Shown here: piece after piece, positions 20,121 to 28,369 of the stretch | Position numbering within the stretch: position 1 is the stretch's first letter | Layout: every line of letters starts with the position of its first letter | From: Streptomyces antimicrobicus | GTDB lineage: Bacteria; Actinomycetota; Actinomycetes; Streptomycetales; Streptomycetaceae | Assembly: GCF_020532625.1 (NCBI RefSeq) | Contig: NZ_JAJAUY010000016.1 | Span: forward strand, 1 to 64,000 | Length of the DNA: 64,000 nucleotides | Direction: 5' to 3' | Position numbers and translations under genes: made by a program | The notes under the pieces: generated by a model | What the model was told of the DNA's origin: nothing | The model's input: only the letters and a program-made list of their open reading frames with translations | Databases searched by the model: none

Positions 20121-20158
20121 GGGAAGGCCCCGCGAGCCCAGGCTCGCGGGGCCTTCCC
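20121..20158 (+). terminator. Terminator hairpin after the Bax-inhibitor gene
   Basis: A perfect 18-base stem (20121-20138 with 20141-20158) has only a two-base centre. A second partial copy of its 3' arm (GCGGGGCCTTCCCGCG) occurs at about 20176, probably a local duplication. Confidence 0.88.
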
Positions 20159-20202
20159 GCGTTCGCGTGCGGTCTGCGGGGCCTTCCCGCGTGCGCGGCC
20201 GG

Positions 20203-20433
20203 TCAGCCGAGCCTTCTCGCGGCCCGCCGCAGGCCGTGCTCGTGGATGATGGCCTTGGCCTGGCCGTACGAGAGCTCGTACGCGCCGCGCAACCAGCTCA
20301 GCTTCTCCTCGAACCGGACGAGGGAGGGGCCCTCGTCGACGGTGCGGAGCCAGTCGGACAGATCACGACCGGTGGTCAGGGGGATGCGGTCGATCATGTT
20401 GCGGTGGGTCTGCTCGGAGAACTCTACGGACAT
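20203..20433 (-). CDS. DUF4287-domain small protein
   Basis: This 76-residue protein starts MSVEFSEQTHRNMIDRIPLTTGRDLSDW and continues with a Trp-rich helical segment ending in AKAIIHEHGLRRAARRLG. The pattern matches DUF4287, a small helical domain of unknown function. The sequence just upstream of the ATG on the minus strand is GGAGGCGCCC. It is convergent with the Bax-inhibitor gene. Confidence 0.8.
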   Translation of the reverse strand: MSVEFSEQTHRNMIDRIPLTTGRDLSDWLRTVDEGPSLVRFEEKLSWLRGAYELSYGQAKAIIHEHGLRRAARRLG

Positions 20434-20537
20434 GGGCGCCTCCGGGGGTATCGCCGTCGTGCTGTTCTCTTCACGCCACCGTGCCTGAGCGTTCGCCTGT
20501 TGGCAATGGTGCGTGGACGGCGCGTAAGGTCAGCCGG

Positions 20538-20882
20538 GTGCTGGACACTTCACCTCTTGTCGCCGTTGTGGAACGTTTCGCCGACCGCCTGAGGGCCGCG
20601 CCGCAGAGCCGTCTCCAGCGCGGGGCGGCCGCCGAGGGGCTGGCGCTGGCCCGGGAGCTGGCGGCCCGGGCGCAGGCCTGGGAGGGGCTCGGGGAGGGCG
20701 CGGGGGCGCGGGTGATGCCCGACGCCGGCGTCTTCGCCGTGGGGGACCAGCTGGCGGTGGCCGGGCTGGACCTCGCCGAGGCGCTGCGGGCGGCGGCCCC
20801 GGACGCGGCGACGGCCCCGTCCGAGGCGTTGGACGAGGCCGTGCGGCTGGTGGAGCAGGCGGAGGCCAGGGCGCTGCGGTGA
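20538..20882 (+). CDS. Small conserved helical protein of unknown function
   Basis: The GTG at 20538 follows TAAGGTC and gives 114 residues. The protein is Ala, Leu, Arg and Glu-rich and predicted helical, with LVAVVERFADRLRAAPQSRLQRGAAAEGLALARELA, a short central segment GARVMPDAGVFAVGDQLAVAG, and a final amphipathic helix. I recognise no domain or motif. The frame continues upstream to 20481 without a better start. It is divergent from the DUF4287 gene and converges on the next gene with 19 bases between the stops. Confidence 0.65.
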   Translation: MLDTSPLVAVVERFADRLRAAPQSRLQRGAAAEGLALARELAARAQAWEGLGEGAGARVMPDAGVFAVGDQLAVAGLDLAEALRAAAPDAATAPSEALDEAVRLVEQAEARALR

Positions 20883-20901
20883 CCCGCGGCGCGGCGGCGG
20901 C

Positions 20902-21738
20902 TCAGAGCGAGGCGATGACCCGGTCCGCCAGGATGTAGACGTTGTCCTCCGGGTCGTCGGAGTCCCCGCAGGAGAACGTCAGCGCGTAGGCGCCCGAGAT
21001 GCCCGAGCCGCCCAGCAGGACGGGCGCGGTGCCCGAGCGCAGGGCCTCGGCGAGCCGCTCGGCGGTCTCCCGGTGGCCCGGGGTCATGCAGAGCGTGGTG
21101 CCGTCGGTGAAGACGTACACGTCGAGGGTGCCCAGCGGGCCGGGCCGGACGTCGGCGAGCGCCGTACGGGCCTGGGCGAGCTCCTCCAGGCGGCTGACGG
21201 TGCGCTCGTGGTCCGCGCCGGGGTGGGGCTGGACCGGGACGAAGTCGGGGTGCGAGGGGTGGCGCCGGCGCGCCGCGGCGAGCTCGGCGGAGTCCTCCGG
21301 GTACTCACCCGCGGCCTCCGGCAGCGCGGTGCCGGCGGGCTCGTCGCCGAAGACGGGGTCCAGGCCCACCAGGTCCGCCTGCCGGGGCAGGAAGACCGGG
21401 CCGTCCTCGCCGAGCCCGGGCAGGCCGCCCAGGAGCGAGGGCGCGTCGGCGGCGTCGCGCGCCTCCTGCGCGGCCCAGAAGGCACGCGCCTCGGCCAGCT
21501 CCCGCTCGCGCTCCTCGGCGAGGGCCTCGGCCACGGCGGCTCGTATGTCCGCCGCGGGGGTGCCGACGGCGCTGCGGGCGTGCGGCACGGCCGCACCGCG
21601 GGGGAGGACCGACGCGGCGAGCTCCCCGCGCAGGGCCGTGACCTGCTTTCGCAGACCGTGGACGGCGTGCAGCGCAGCAGCGCCCACGGCCGTGGCAGCG
21701 GCCGTGGTCAGCAGCAGGGCAAGAGACATGGCGCTCAC
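20902..21738 (-). CDS. Membrane-anchored conserved hypothetical protein
   Basis: The 278-residue protein starts at GTG 21738 (AGGAG about 8 bases upstream). A single hydrophobic segment (about 4-24) is followed by a coiled-coil-prone region (25-100) rich in Glu, Ala and Arg, a linker with SLLGGLPGLGEDGPVFLPRQADLVGLDPVFG, and a C-terminal alpha/beta region with LDVYVFTDGTTLCMTPGH and SCGDSDDPEDNVYILADRVIASL. I know no function. Its content suggests a bitopic protein with a folded cytoplasmic or external C-terminal domain. Confidence 0.72.
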   Translation of the reverse strand: MSAMSLALLLTTAAATAVGAAALHAVHGLRKQVTALRGELAASVLPRGAAVPHARSAVGTPAADIRAAVAEALAEERERELAEARAFWAAQEARDAADAPSLLGGLPGLGEDGPVFLPRQADLVGLDPVFGDEPAGTALPEAAGEYPEDSAELAAARRRHPSHPDFVPVQPHPGADHERTVSRLEELAQARTALADVRPGPLGTLDVYVFTDGTTLCMTPGHRETAERLAEALRSGTAPVLLGGSGISGAYALTFSCGDSDDPEDNVYILADRVIASL

Positions 21739-22040
21739 TGACTAACTCCTGATGTGTTTCGATCCCCCGACTTCCTACAACAGCTTGTCCTGACCTGGGA
21801 ATGGCGTGCAGTGCATTACGTCACGAAATGGACAGGGCTTTTGTCCCAGCGGCCCCAGGGGCACCCCGTCTGACCTGCCTGAATGCCGATGCCCCAGGAC
21901 GAAGGTCACATCCTGGGGGCGATTCGGTCACAAATCGGACGCGGGGGGATTGGAGCGGAGTCGAACCCTCCGCAAAGCCTCAGCTCAGAAGCGGTGCCGG
22001 GGCCCCGGGGGCCCCGGCACAGTGGTCCAGGCCTCTTGAG
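21739..22040. other. Intergenic region with a GC-rich hairpin
   Basis: No gene is supported. GTGCCGGGGCC (21994-22004) pairs with GGCCCCGGCAC (22010-22020) in an 11-base perfect stem, a likely terminator. On the minus strand TAGGAA near 21770 could be the -10 box of the preceding gene. Confidence 0.45.
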
Positions 22041-22058
22041 TGAGCGGATTTCCGCTCA
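22041..22058 (-). terminator. Small hairpin after the thiolase gene
   Basis: TGAGCGGA and TCCGCTCA form an 8-base perfect stem with a TT centre, 24 bases past the thiolase stop on the minus strand. Confidence 0.45.
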
Positions 22059-22097
22059 GCTGAGCCGCTCGCGTCCCGGGCTCAGCTGAGCCGCTCG
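22054..22097. repeat. 18-base direct repeat including the thiolase stop codon
   Basis: GCTCAGCTGAGCCGCTCG occurs at 22054-22071 and again at 22080-22097, 26 bases apart. The second copy holds the stop and last codons of the thiolase gene, so the gene end has been duplicated just downstream. Confidence 0.75.
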
Positions 22098-23302
22098 ATG
22101 ACCATGGCCATGCCCTGGCCGCCGCCGACGCACATCGTCTCCAGACCGAACTGCTTGTCGTGGAACTGCAGGCTGTTGATCAGCGTGGTGGTGATGCGCG
22201 CGCCGGTCATCCCGAACGGGTGACCGACGGCGATGGCGCCGCCGTTGACGTTCAGCTTGTCGATGTCGACGCCGAGGTCGCGGTACGAGGGGATCACCTG
22301 GGCGGCGAAGGCCTCGTTGATCTCGACCAGGTCGATGTCGCCGATGGTCAGTCCGGCCCGCTTGAGGGCCTGCTTCGACGCCTCGACCGGGCCCAGGCCC
22401 ATGATCTCGGGGGACAGGCCCGAGACGCCGGTGGAGACGATCCGGGCCAGCGGGGTCAGGCCGAGCTCGCGGGCCTTGGTGTCGCTCATGATCACCAGGG
22501 CGGCGGCGCCGTCGTTGAGCGGGCAGCAGTTGCCGGCGGTGACCAGGCCGTCGGGGCGGAAGACGGGCTTGAGGCCGGACACGCCCTCCAGGGTGACGCC
22601 GGCGCGGGGGCCGTCGTCCTTGCTGACGACCGTGCCGTCCGGGGTGGTGACCGGGGTGATCTCCCGCTCCCAGAAGCCCTTCTTGATGGCTTCCTCGGCG
22701 AGGTTCTGCGAGCGCACGCCGAACTCGTCCATGTCCTGGCGGGTGACGCCCTTCAGGCGGGCCAGGTTCTCGGCGGTCTGCCCCATCGCGATGTACGCGT
22801 CCGGGACCAGGCCGTCCTCGCGCGGGTCGTGCCAGGAGGCGCCCTCGCTCTCGGCGACCGCGGCGGTACGGGCCTCGGCCTCGGCGAAGAACGGGTTGTG
22901 GGTGTCCGGCAGGCCGTCGCTGGTGCCCTTCACCGAGCGGGAGACCGTCTCGACGCCGGCGGAGATGAAGACGTCGCCCTCGCCGGCCTTGATGGCGTGC
23001 AGCGCCATCCGGGAGGTCTGCAGCGAGGAGGAGCAGTAGCGGGTGATCGTGCAGCCGGGCAGGTGGTCCATGCCCATCTGCACGGCGACGATCCGGCCGA
23101 GGTTGTGGCCCTGCTCGCCACCGGGCAGACCGCAGCCGAGCATCAGGTCGTCGATCTCGCGCGGGTCCAGCTCGGGGATCTTGGCGAGGGCGGCCTGGAT
23201 GATCGTGGCCGTGAGGTCGTCCGGCCGGACGTCCTTGAGGGACCCCTTGAAGGCGCGCCCGATCGGGGAGCGGGCGGTGGAAACGATGACGGCTTCGGGC
23301 AT
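22082..23302 (-). CDS. Acetyl-CoA C-acetyltransferase (thiolase)
   Basis: The 406-residue enzyme starts at ATG 23302 (TTGGAG 6 bases upstream). The nucleophilic Cys is in TRYCSSSLQTSRMALHAI near residue 92. The C-terminal catalytic set is NVNGGAIAVGHPFGMTGAR (His) and CVGGGQGMAMVIE (Cys). GMEV-like SAGVETVSRS is present. Thiolases either condense two acetyl-CoA or cleave 3-ketoacyl-CoA in beta-oxidation; the acyl preference cannot be read here. No other beta-oxidation gene is adjacent, so it appears to be monocistronic. Confidence 0.93.
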   Translation of the reverse strand: MPEAVIVSTARSPIGRAFKGSLKDVRPDDLTATIIQAALAKIPELDPREIDDLMLGCGLPGGEQGHNLGRIVAVQMGMDHLPGCTITRYCSSSLQTSRMALHAIKAGEGDVFISAGVETVSRSVKGTSDGLPDTHNPFFAEAEARTAAVAESEGASWHDPREDGLVPDAYIAMGQTAENLARLKGVTRQDMDEFGVRSQNLAEEAIKKGFWEREITPVTTPDGTVVSKDDGPRAGVTLEGVSGLKPVFRPDGLVTAGNCCPLNDGAAALVIMSDTKARELGLTPLARIVSTGVSGLSPEIMGLGPVEASKQALKRAGLTIGDIDLVEINEAFAAQVIPSYRDLGVDIDKLNVNGGAIAVGHPFGMTGARITTTLINSLQFHDKQFGLETMCVGGGQGMAMVIERLS

Positions 23303-23773
23303 CGGGACTCCAAGGGGGTTGCGGCAGTGCGGACCGGATGCGAAGTTACCGCCCCGTACGGTCGAGGTCACCGCCTGGGGCGTGTGATGCGGACCGCACC
23401 CGACCCCTTCCCCCACGCCGACGCGCCACCCCTACCCGAAATGCCCGCCTGACCGCCCGGGGGCGGGAACCGGTGCACGCGGTCGGGGACGCGGCGCGTT
23501 GCGGTCGGGGACGCGGTGCGGGCGGGGTCGGTTCCGGGGCCCGTCCTCGGGACGGGCGCGGCGCAGCGATTCCGCCGTGGGGACTCGCCCACGGGCGCGG
23601 GGGCCGGCGCGCTCAGCCGGTGGCGCGGTGTCCGTCGGCGTCCCGAGTCGGTCCTCCGGGCGCGGGCGGCGCACCAGGTTCCGCTGGGGAAGCGCCCCCG
23701 GGGCGAGTACGGGTCGTGCGTGGCACGGGCGCGCCGTTCCCCGCGCCCGCGAGGGCTTCGGTTCGCGGTGCGG
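23303..23773. other. Gene-free region with direct repeats and a REP-like motif
   Basis: Between the thiolase start and the SGNH hydrolase stop no gene is convincing. GCGGTCGGGGACGCGG occurs twice, at 23479-23494 and 23501-23516. GTTCCCCGCGCCC at 23736 resembles the motif repeated at 28251 and 28326. The thiolase promoter should lie near 23310-23400, but no clear boxes are seen. Confidence 0.45.
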
Positions 23774-24820
23774 TCATCGGGTGGTCGGCTCGTCCTGGTG
23801 GGTGGGGGTGTCGTCGGGCAGGGGTGGGGGCGGGGTGGGTTCGGGGTCCGACGCCGGGACGCGCTGGCGGCGGCGGTGTTTCAGCAGGGCCCACGGGGCG
23901 CGGGCCGCCGTGACCTCGGTGCCCGCCTGGGCGGCCGCCGCCGAGGCGGCCTGGGCCACCGGCAGCATGTCGTCGTGGCGGGTGACGTCGATCCGGTCGG
24001 AGTCGGGCCACAGGCCCAGCGCCGCGCACACGGTCGGCAGCACGGCCATCGCCGCGGTGGCGTACCCCTCGGCGGAGGGGTGGTAGGAGTCCGGGCCGAA
24101 CATCTCGCGCGGGTTCGCGGCGAACTCCGGGCCCAGCAGGTCGCCCATCGAGATCGTGCGCCCGCCCTGGGCCACCACCCCGATGGTCTGCGCGGCGGCC
24201 AGCTGCCGGGACGCCCGCCGGGCCAGCCAGCGCAGCGGCTGGTAGACCGGCTCGATGGTGCCCAGGTCCGGGCAGGTGCCGACCACGACCTCGGCGCCGG
24301 CCGACCGCAGCCGGCGCACCGCGGCCGTCAGGAGCCGCACGGACTGGGTGGGCGGCATCCGGCGGGTGACGTCGTTCGCCCCGATCATGATCACGCAGAC
24401 GTCGGGCGGCGGCACGTCGTGGTCCAGCAGCAGCGAGACCTGCCGGTCCAGGTCGTCGGACATCGCCCCGGACAGGGCCACGTTCCGCAGTTCCACCGGC
24501 CTCTCGGCCACCGCCGCGAGCCCCGACGCCAGCAGCGCGGCCGGGGTCTGCCTGGCTCTGCGCACGCCGAGGCCGGCCGCGGTGGAGTCGCCGAGCATGG
24601 CCATCCGCAGCGGCCCCGGGCTCTGCTCCGGGCCGCCGAACTCGCTGCCGTACAGCCCGTCCGCCCGGGGCGGCTCGCCCAGCACCGTGCCGACGGTCCG
24701 CTTGGCCAGCTGGGCCTCGGCCAGCAGCACCCCGACCGTCGCGACGCCGAGCAGGCCCAGCCCGCCTCCGCCGTACGCCGCGCCCGCCGCGATCCGGCGG
24801 GCCGTCCTCGCTCGCGACAC
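23774..24820 (-). CDS. SGNH/GDSL-family hydrolase with N-terminal membrane segment
   Basis: The 348-residue protein has a GTG start at 24820 preceded by GAGGAGG. One hydrophobic segment (about 11-33) suggests a signal anchor. Block I is MAMLGDSTAAGLG (catalytic Ser), block III is IMIGANDVTRR (Asn), and block V is GPDSYHPSAEGYA (Asp and His). The C-terminal ~60 residues are Pro/Thr-rich. It is probably an extracytoplasmic esterase or lipase; the substrate is unknown. It is divergent from the cystathionine beta-synthase gene. Confidence 0.9.
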   Translation of the reverse strand: MSRARTARRIAAGAAYGGGGLGLLGVATVGVLLAEAQLAKRTVGTVLGEPPRADGLYGSEFGGPEQSPGPLRMAMLGDSTAAGLGVRRARQTPAALLASGLAAVAERPVELRNVALSGAMSDDLDRQVSLLLDHDVPPPDVCVIMIGANDVTRRMPPTQSVRLLTAAVRRLRSAGAEVVVGTCPDLGTIEPVYQPLRWLARRASRQLAAAQTIGVVAQGGRTISMGDLLGPEFAANPREMFGPDSYHPSAEGYATAAMAVLPTVCAALGLWPDSDRIDVTRHDDMLPVAQAASAAAAQAGTEVTAARAPWALLKHRRRQRVPASDPEPTPPPPLPDDTPTHQDEPTTR

Positions 24821-24974
24821 CTTGCGGCACCTCCTCGTCTTCCGGTCCGCCTCTACGTTGCTACGTCCCGCGCCCGCTCGACCTACCTGCCCCGGAGTCC
24901 CGCCCGGGCCACCACTTTCGGCTTACCCTGGCGGTGCCTCCCGGAGAACCCGTGGAGTCCTGTCCTTGGAGAAC

Positions 24975-26369
24975 ATGGTGCAATTCCACGACTCGATGAT
25001 CAGCCTCGTCGGCAACACCCCGCTGGTGAAGCTCAACCGTGTGACCGAAGGGATCCAGGCCACCGTCCTGGCGAAGGTCGAGTACTTCAATCCGGGCGGT
25101 TCCGTGAAGGACCGCATCGCACTGCGCATGATCGAGGCTGCCGAGGAGAGCGGCGCTCTCAAGCCCGGTGGCACCATCGTGGAGCCGACCAGTGGCAACA
25201 CCGGTGTAGGACTCGCCATCGTGGCCCAGCAAAAGGGCTACAAGTGCATCTTCGTCTGCCCGGACAAGGTGTCCCTGGACAAGATCAACGTGCTGCGCGC
25301 GTACGGCGCCGAGGTCGTGGTCTGCCCCACCGCCGTCGACCCGGAGCACCCCGACTCGTACTACAACGTGTCCGACCGCCTGGTCCGCGAGACGCCGGGG
25401 GCCTGGAAGCCGGACCAGTACAGCAACCCGAACAACCCCCGTTCGCACTACGAGACCACCGGTCCGGAGCTGTGGGAGCAGACGGACGGGAAGATCACCC
25501 ACTTCGTGGCGGGCGTCGGCACCGGCGGCACGATCTCGGGTACGGGCAACTACCTCAAGGAGGTGTCCGGCGGCAAGGTCAAGGTCATCGGCGCCGACCC
25601 GGAGGGTTCGGTCTACTCCGGCGGCTCCGGCCGCCCGTACCTCGTCGAGGGCGTCGGCGAGGACTTCTGGCCGACCGCCTACGACCAGAACGTCGCGGAC
25701 GAGATCGTCGCGGTGTCCGACAAGGACTCCTTCCAGATGACCCGCCGCCTGGCCAAGGAGGAGGGCCTGCTGGTCGGCGGCTCCTGCGGCATGGCGGTCG
25801 TCGCCGCCCTGCGCGTCGCCGAGAACCTCGGTCCCGACGACGTCGTGGTCGTGCTGCTGCCCGACAGCGGCCGCGGCTACATGAGCAAGATCTTCAGCGA
25901 CGAGTGGATGGCCGGGCACGGCTTCCTGGAGGAGCCGGGCGCCGCCGCCCGCATCGGCGACGTGCTGAACGACAAGCAGGGCACCCTGCCCTCGCTGGTC
26001 CACATGCACCCGGAGGAGACCGTCGGCCAGGCCATCGAGGTCCTGCGCGAGTACGGCGTCTCGCAGATGCCCATCGTCAAGCCGGGCGCCGGTCACCCGG
26101 ACGTGATGGCCGCCGAGGTCATCGGCTCGGTGGTGGAGCGGGAGCTGCTGGACGCCCTGTTCACGCAGCGCGCGGCGCTGACCGACCCGCTGGAGAAGCA
26201 CATGAGCGCGCCGCTGCCGCAGGTCGGCTCCGGCGAGCCCGTCGCCGACCTGATGGCCGTCCTGGGCAAGGCGCAGGCGGACGCGGCGATCGTGCTCGTC
26301 GAGGGCAAGCCGACCGGTGTGGTCAGCCGCCAGGACCTGCTGGCGTTCCTGGCGCGCACGGCCAAGTAG
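24975..26369 (+). CDS. cbs: Cystathionine beta-synthase
   Basis: The 464-residue PLP enzyme condenses homocysteine and serine to cystathionine. The catalytic region (1-320) shows PLP Lys45 in NPGGSVKDRIA, EPTSGNTGVGLA, the phosphate loop VGTGGTISGTG, and VGGSCGMAVVAAL. Two C-terminal CBS domains follow (about 345-400, MHPEETVGQAIEVLREYGVSQMP, and about 410-464, VEGKPTGVVSRQDLLAFLA). Length and order agree with the mycobacterial enzyme. Start ATG 24975 has GGAG only 3 bases before it, so the GTG at 24978 is an equal choice. No metB-like gene is adjacent. Confidence 0.93.
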   Translation: MVQFHDSMISLVGNTPLVKLNRVTEGIQATVLAKVEYFNPGGSVKDRIALRMIEAAEESGALKPGGTIVEPTSGNTGVGLAIVAQQKGYKCIFVCPDKVSLDKINVLRAYGAEVVVCPTAVDPEHPDSYYNVSDRLVRETPGAWKPDQYSNPNNPRSHYETTGPELWEQTDGKITHFVAGVGTGGTISGTGNYLKEVSGGKVKVIGADPEGSVYSGGSGRPYLVEGVGEDFWPTAYDQNVADEIVAVSDKDSFQMTRRLAKEEGLLVGGSCGMAVVAALRVAENLGPDDVVVVLLPDSGRGYMSKIFSDEWMAGHGFLEEPGAAARIGDVLNDKQGTLPSLVHMHPEETVGQAIEVLREYGVSQMPIVKPGAGHPDVMAAEVIGSVVERELLDALFTQRAALTDPLEKHMSAPLPQVGSGEPVADLMAVLGKAQADAAIVLVEGKPTGVVSRQDLLAFLARTAK

Positions 26370-26420
26370 CGGCCGCCCGCCGTCCGGGCGACGGCCCCAG
26401 GCCCGTGGACGGAGGCCCGA

Positions 26421-26446
26421 GGTCCGAGGTGCGCGGACCTCGGACC
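26421..26446 (+). terminator. Terminator hairpin after cbs
   Basis: GGTCCGAGGT and ACCTCGGACC form a perfect 10-base stem with a 6-base loop, 51 bases after the cbs stop. Confidence 0.7.
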
Positions 26447-26734
26447 GCCGGCCGCCGGGCGATCGGCACGAGCCCGACATGTGGCGGCAGCACCCGCTTA
26501 ACACGGGTGCGCCACAGTGGTGTGCGTCGGCGGGAGCGACGGTTTCCGGCCGGCACACCCATGGCGTGGCGCACCCGGAGCGGCTCCCGGACCGCGCGTA
26601 CGTCGCCACGGACGCGGAGCGCCGGCCCTGACCCGGCTCGCGTCCGGCACGGGGACCGCCGTCGTCCCGCCCCCCGGGCCCTCGCCCGGGGGTGCGGCGG
26701 TCCCCGTGCTCCTTTCCGGGGCCGCTGCCCCGGG
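26447..26734. other. Intergenic region with a second strong hairpin
   Basis: No gene is supported; the short frames here lack ribosome-binding sites and typical composition. GCACGGGGACCGCC (26647-26660) pairs perfectly with GGCGGTCCCCGTGC (26696-26709), a likely terminator for the minus-strand gene at 26735. The intermediate 35 bases contain a further small stem (CCCCGGGCC/CCCGGGGG region). Confidence 0.55.
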
Positions 26735-27163
26735 TCAGTCCTGGTCGTGCTCCCCGGAGCGGCGCCAGGACCTGTGCGCGTGCACGAAGTTCACGCCGAG
26801 GATCCCGCCCCAGGACACCAGCAGTCCGCTCAGCCCGGCCTGGGCCGCGCCGATCGCGGACAGCGGGACGGCCAGGACGAGGGTGAGCACGGCGAAGCCG
26901 TAGCGCTCGCCGAAGCCGGCGACGGCGCCGCCCGGCGGCCGGGGGGCGCGGGCCGCGCGCACGGCGGTGAGCCGCTGCTCGGCGAGCCGGCGCCGGAGCT
27001 GGGTGTCGACCTTGTCCACGAAGGAGTCCACGAGCGCGGCCTCGTACTCCGGGCCCAGCTCGCGCCGGGCCTGGAGAGTGGCGTCGAGCTCCTTCTTCAG
27101 CTCCTGGCTGTGGGCGTCGCCGGCGGTGTCGGGGGCGGCGGGGGCGTGGGCACGGGCTTCCAT
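26735..27163 (-). CDS. Small membrane protein with two C-terminal helices
   Basis: The 142-residue protein starts at ATG 27163. Residues 1-85 are hydrophilic and helical, rich in Glu, Arg and Ala (SQELKKELDATLQARRELGPEYEAALVDSFVDKVDTQLRRR). Two hydrophobic segments follow (about 88-110 and 113-130), then a short basic tail with HAHRSWRRSG. I recognise no named family with certainty; the arrangement suggests an integral membrane protein with a cytoplasmic N-terminal domain. The ribosome-binding site is weak. It is divergent from the RpiR regulator. Confidence 0.75.
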   Translation of the reverse strand: MEARAHAPAAPDTAGDAHSQELKKELDATLQARRELGPEYEAALVDSFVDKVDTQLRRRLAEQRLTAVRAARAPRPPGGAVAGFGERYGFAVLTLVLAVPLSAIGAAQAGLSGLLVSWGGILGVNFVHAHRSWRRSGEHDQD

Positions 27164-27287
27164 GGGGCCACCGTAGGAACGGACCCGGCGGCCTGCACTG
27201 GGGCTAGCCCCCGTACCCCTTGCCTGCTCCGGCTGCGGGCCGGGCCGCTCCGCGCGGCGTCCCGGCGACCGGGCGCCGCTTGCCGTC

Positions 27288-27305
27288 CTGCATAACCGCA
27301 TGCAG
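27288..27305. promoter_or_regulatory. Inverted repeat CTGCAT-N6-ATGCAG, candidate operator
   Basis: A perfect 6-base dyad with a 6-base centre lies between the divergent small membrane protein and RpiR genes, 45 bases before the regulator start. It may be an autoregulatory site. Downstream, CTGAAT at 27318 repeats half of the palindrome found before hutU. Confidence 0.4.
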
Positions 27306-27350
27306 AGTGCTGGGTGACTGAATATGTACGCGGACGGAGGGTGGGACGGG

Positions 27351-28196
27351 ATGAGCGAGAGCCCGGCCGCACGGCTGCAGAAGCTGTTCGAGGGGCACCG
27401 GCTGACACCGACCCAGCGGCGGATCGCGCACTGCATGGTGCGGGGGGCGGCCGAGGTGCCGTTCCTGTCCAGCGTGGAGCTGGCGGAACTGGCCGGGGTG
27501 AGCCAGCCGTCGGTGACCCGGTTCGCCGTGGCCCTCGGCTTCGACGGCTATCCGGCGCTGCGCCGGTACCTGCGCGAGGTGGCCCCCGCGGAGCGGGTCG
27601 GCGTACCGGAGCCGGACGCCGAGCAGAACGCCTATCAGCAGGCCGTCGAGGGGGAGATCGAGAACCTGCGCCGGCTGGTGGCGATGCTCGCCGACCCGGG
27701 CCCGGTGGAGGAGGCGGGCCGGCTCCTGGCCGGCTCCGTGCCGCTGCCGGTGCTGGGACTGCGGGCGGCGTCGTCGCAGGCCAGGGGGTTCGCGTACTTC
27801 GCCGGCAAGGTGCACCCGGACGTACGGCTGCTCGACGAGGGCGGGTCGATGCTGGCCGACCGCATCGACGCCGCGGTGGAGGCCGGGGCCTCGGCCCTGC
27901 TGTGCTTCGCGCTGCCGCGGCATCCGCGGGAGGTGGTCGAGGCGCTGGCGTACGCGCGGGAGGTCGCACTGACCGTGGTGACGGTGGCCGACTCGGCGTT
28001 CGCGCCGGTCGCCCGGCACTCCGACCTGCTGATCCCGGCGCCGGTCGGCACCGGCCTGGCCTTCGACACCGCGTGTGCGCCGATGCTGCTGGGGCGGGTG
28101 CTGCTGGAGGCCATGGCCGACGCGATTCCTGCGGCGCAGCAGAGGTTGGAGGCCTTCGACGCCAAGGCCGCTGCGCGGGGGCTGTTCGTGGAGTAG
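27351..28196 (+). CDS. MurR/RpiR-family transcriptional regulator
   Basis: The protein has 281 residues from ATG 27351 (an in-frame ATG at 27324 would add nine residues). The N-terminal helix-turn-helix domain (1-75) contains TPTQRRIAHCMVRGAAEVPFLSSVELAELAGVSQPSVTRFAVALGFDGYPALRR, typical of RpiR proteins. The C-terminal SIS domain (about 115-260) has LGLRAASSQARGFAYFAGKVHP and DLLIPAPVGTGLAFD; such domains usually bind a phosphosugar or related ligand. It lies about 4 kb from hutU, whose promoter shares its TGACTGAAT half-site, so it may control hut genes. That link is inference. Confidence 0.9.
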   Translation: MSESPAARLQKLFEGHRLTPTQRRIAHCMVRGAAEVPFLSSVELAELAGVSQPSVTRFAVALGFDGYPALRRYLREVAPAERVGVPEPDAEQNAYQQAVEGEIENLRRLVAMLADPGPVEEAGRLLAGSVPLPVLGLRAASSQARGFAYFAGKVHPDVRLLDEGGSMLADRIDAAVEAGASALLCFALPRHPREVVEALAYAREVALTVVTVADSAFAPVARHSDLLIPAPVGTGLAFDTACAPMLLGRVLLEAMADAIPAAQQRLEAFDAKAAARGLFVE

Positions 28197-28250
28197 CCCG
28201 GGCGGACCCGGCCCCCTGCCCCGCCGTGCGCCGCGGCCGCCCTTCGCGCT

Positions 28251-28341
28251 GTTCCTCGCGCCCCTGTGGGGGACGGGGTCTTGCCTTGTTCGCTCGCCTG
28301 CGCGTCGGGGGCGGCTGGGCGCGCAGTTCCTCGCGCCCCTG
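28251..28341. repeat. REP-like 16-base motif, two copies
   Basis: GTTCCTCGCGCCCCTG occurs at 28251-28266 and 28326-28341 in the gene-free space between the convergent RpiR and monooxygenase genes. Motifs of this kind are scattered between genes in Streptomyces genomes. No mobile gene is nearby. Confidence 0.6.
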
Positions 28342-28369
28342 GGGTGGGGGCCTCGGCCCGGGCGGGGTG

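Noticed and set aside
21945..21985. A tRNA-like sequence on the minus strand (GGTTCGACTCC near 21970)
   Set aside because: It resembles a T arm, but the stem does not pair in register and no acceptor or anticodon arm is found around it.
23516..27295. A 1259-residue open frame on the plus strand
   Set aside because: It crosses the SGNH hydrolase antisense and cbs in another frame, and its translation is Arg/Gly/Pro-rich with no domains. Long shadow frames are expected at this GC content.
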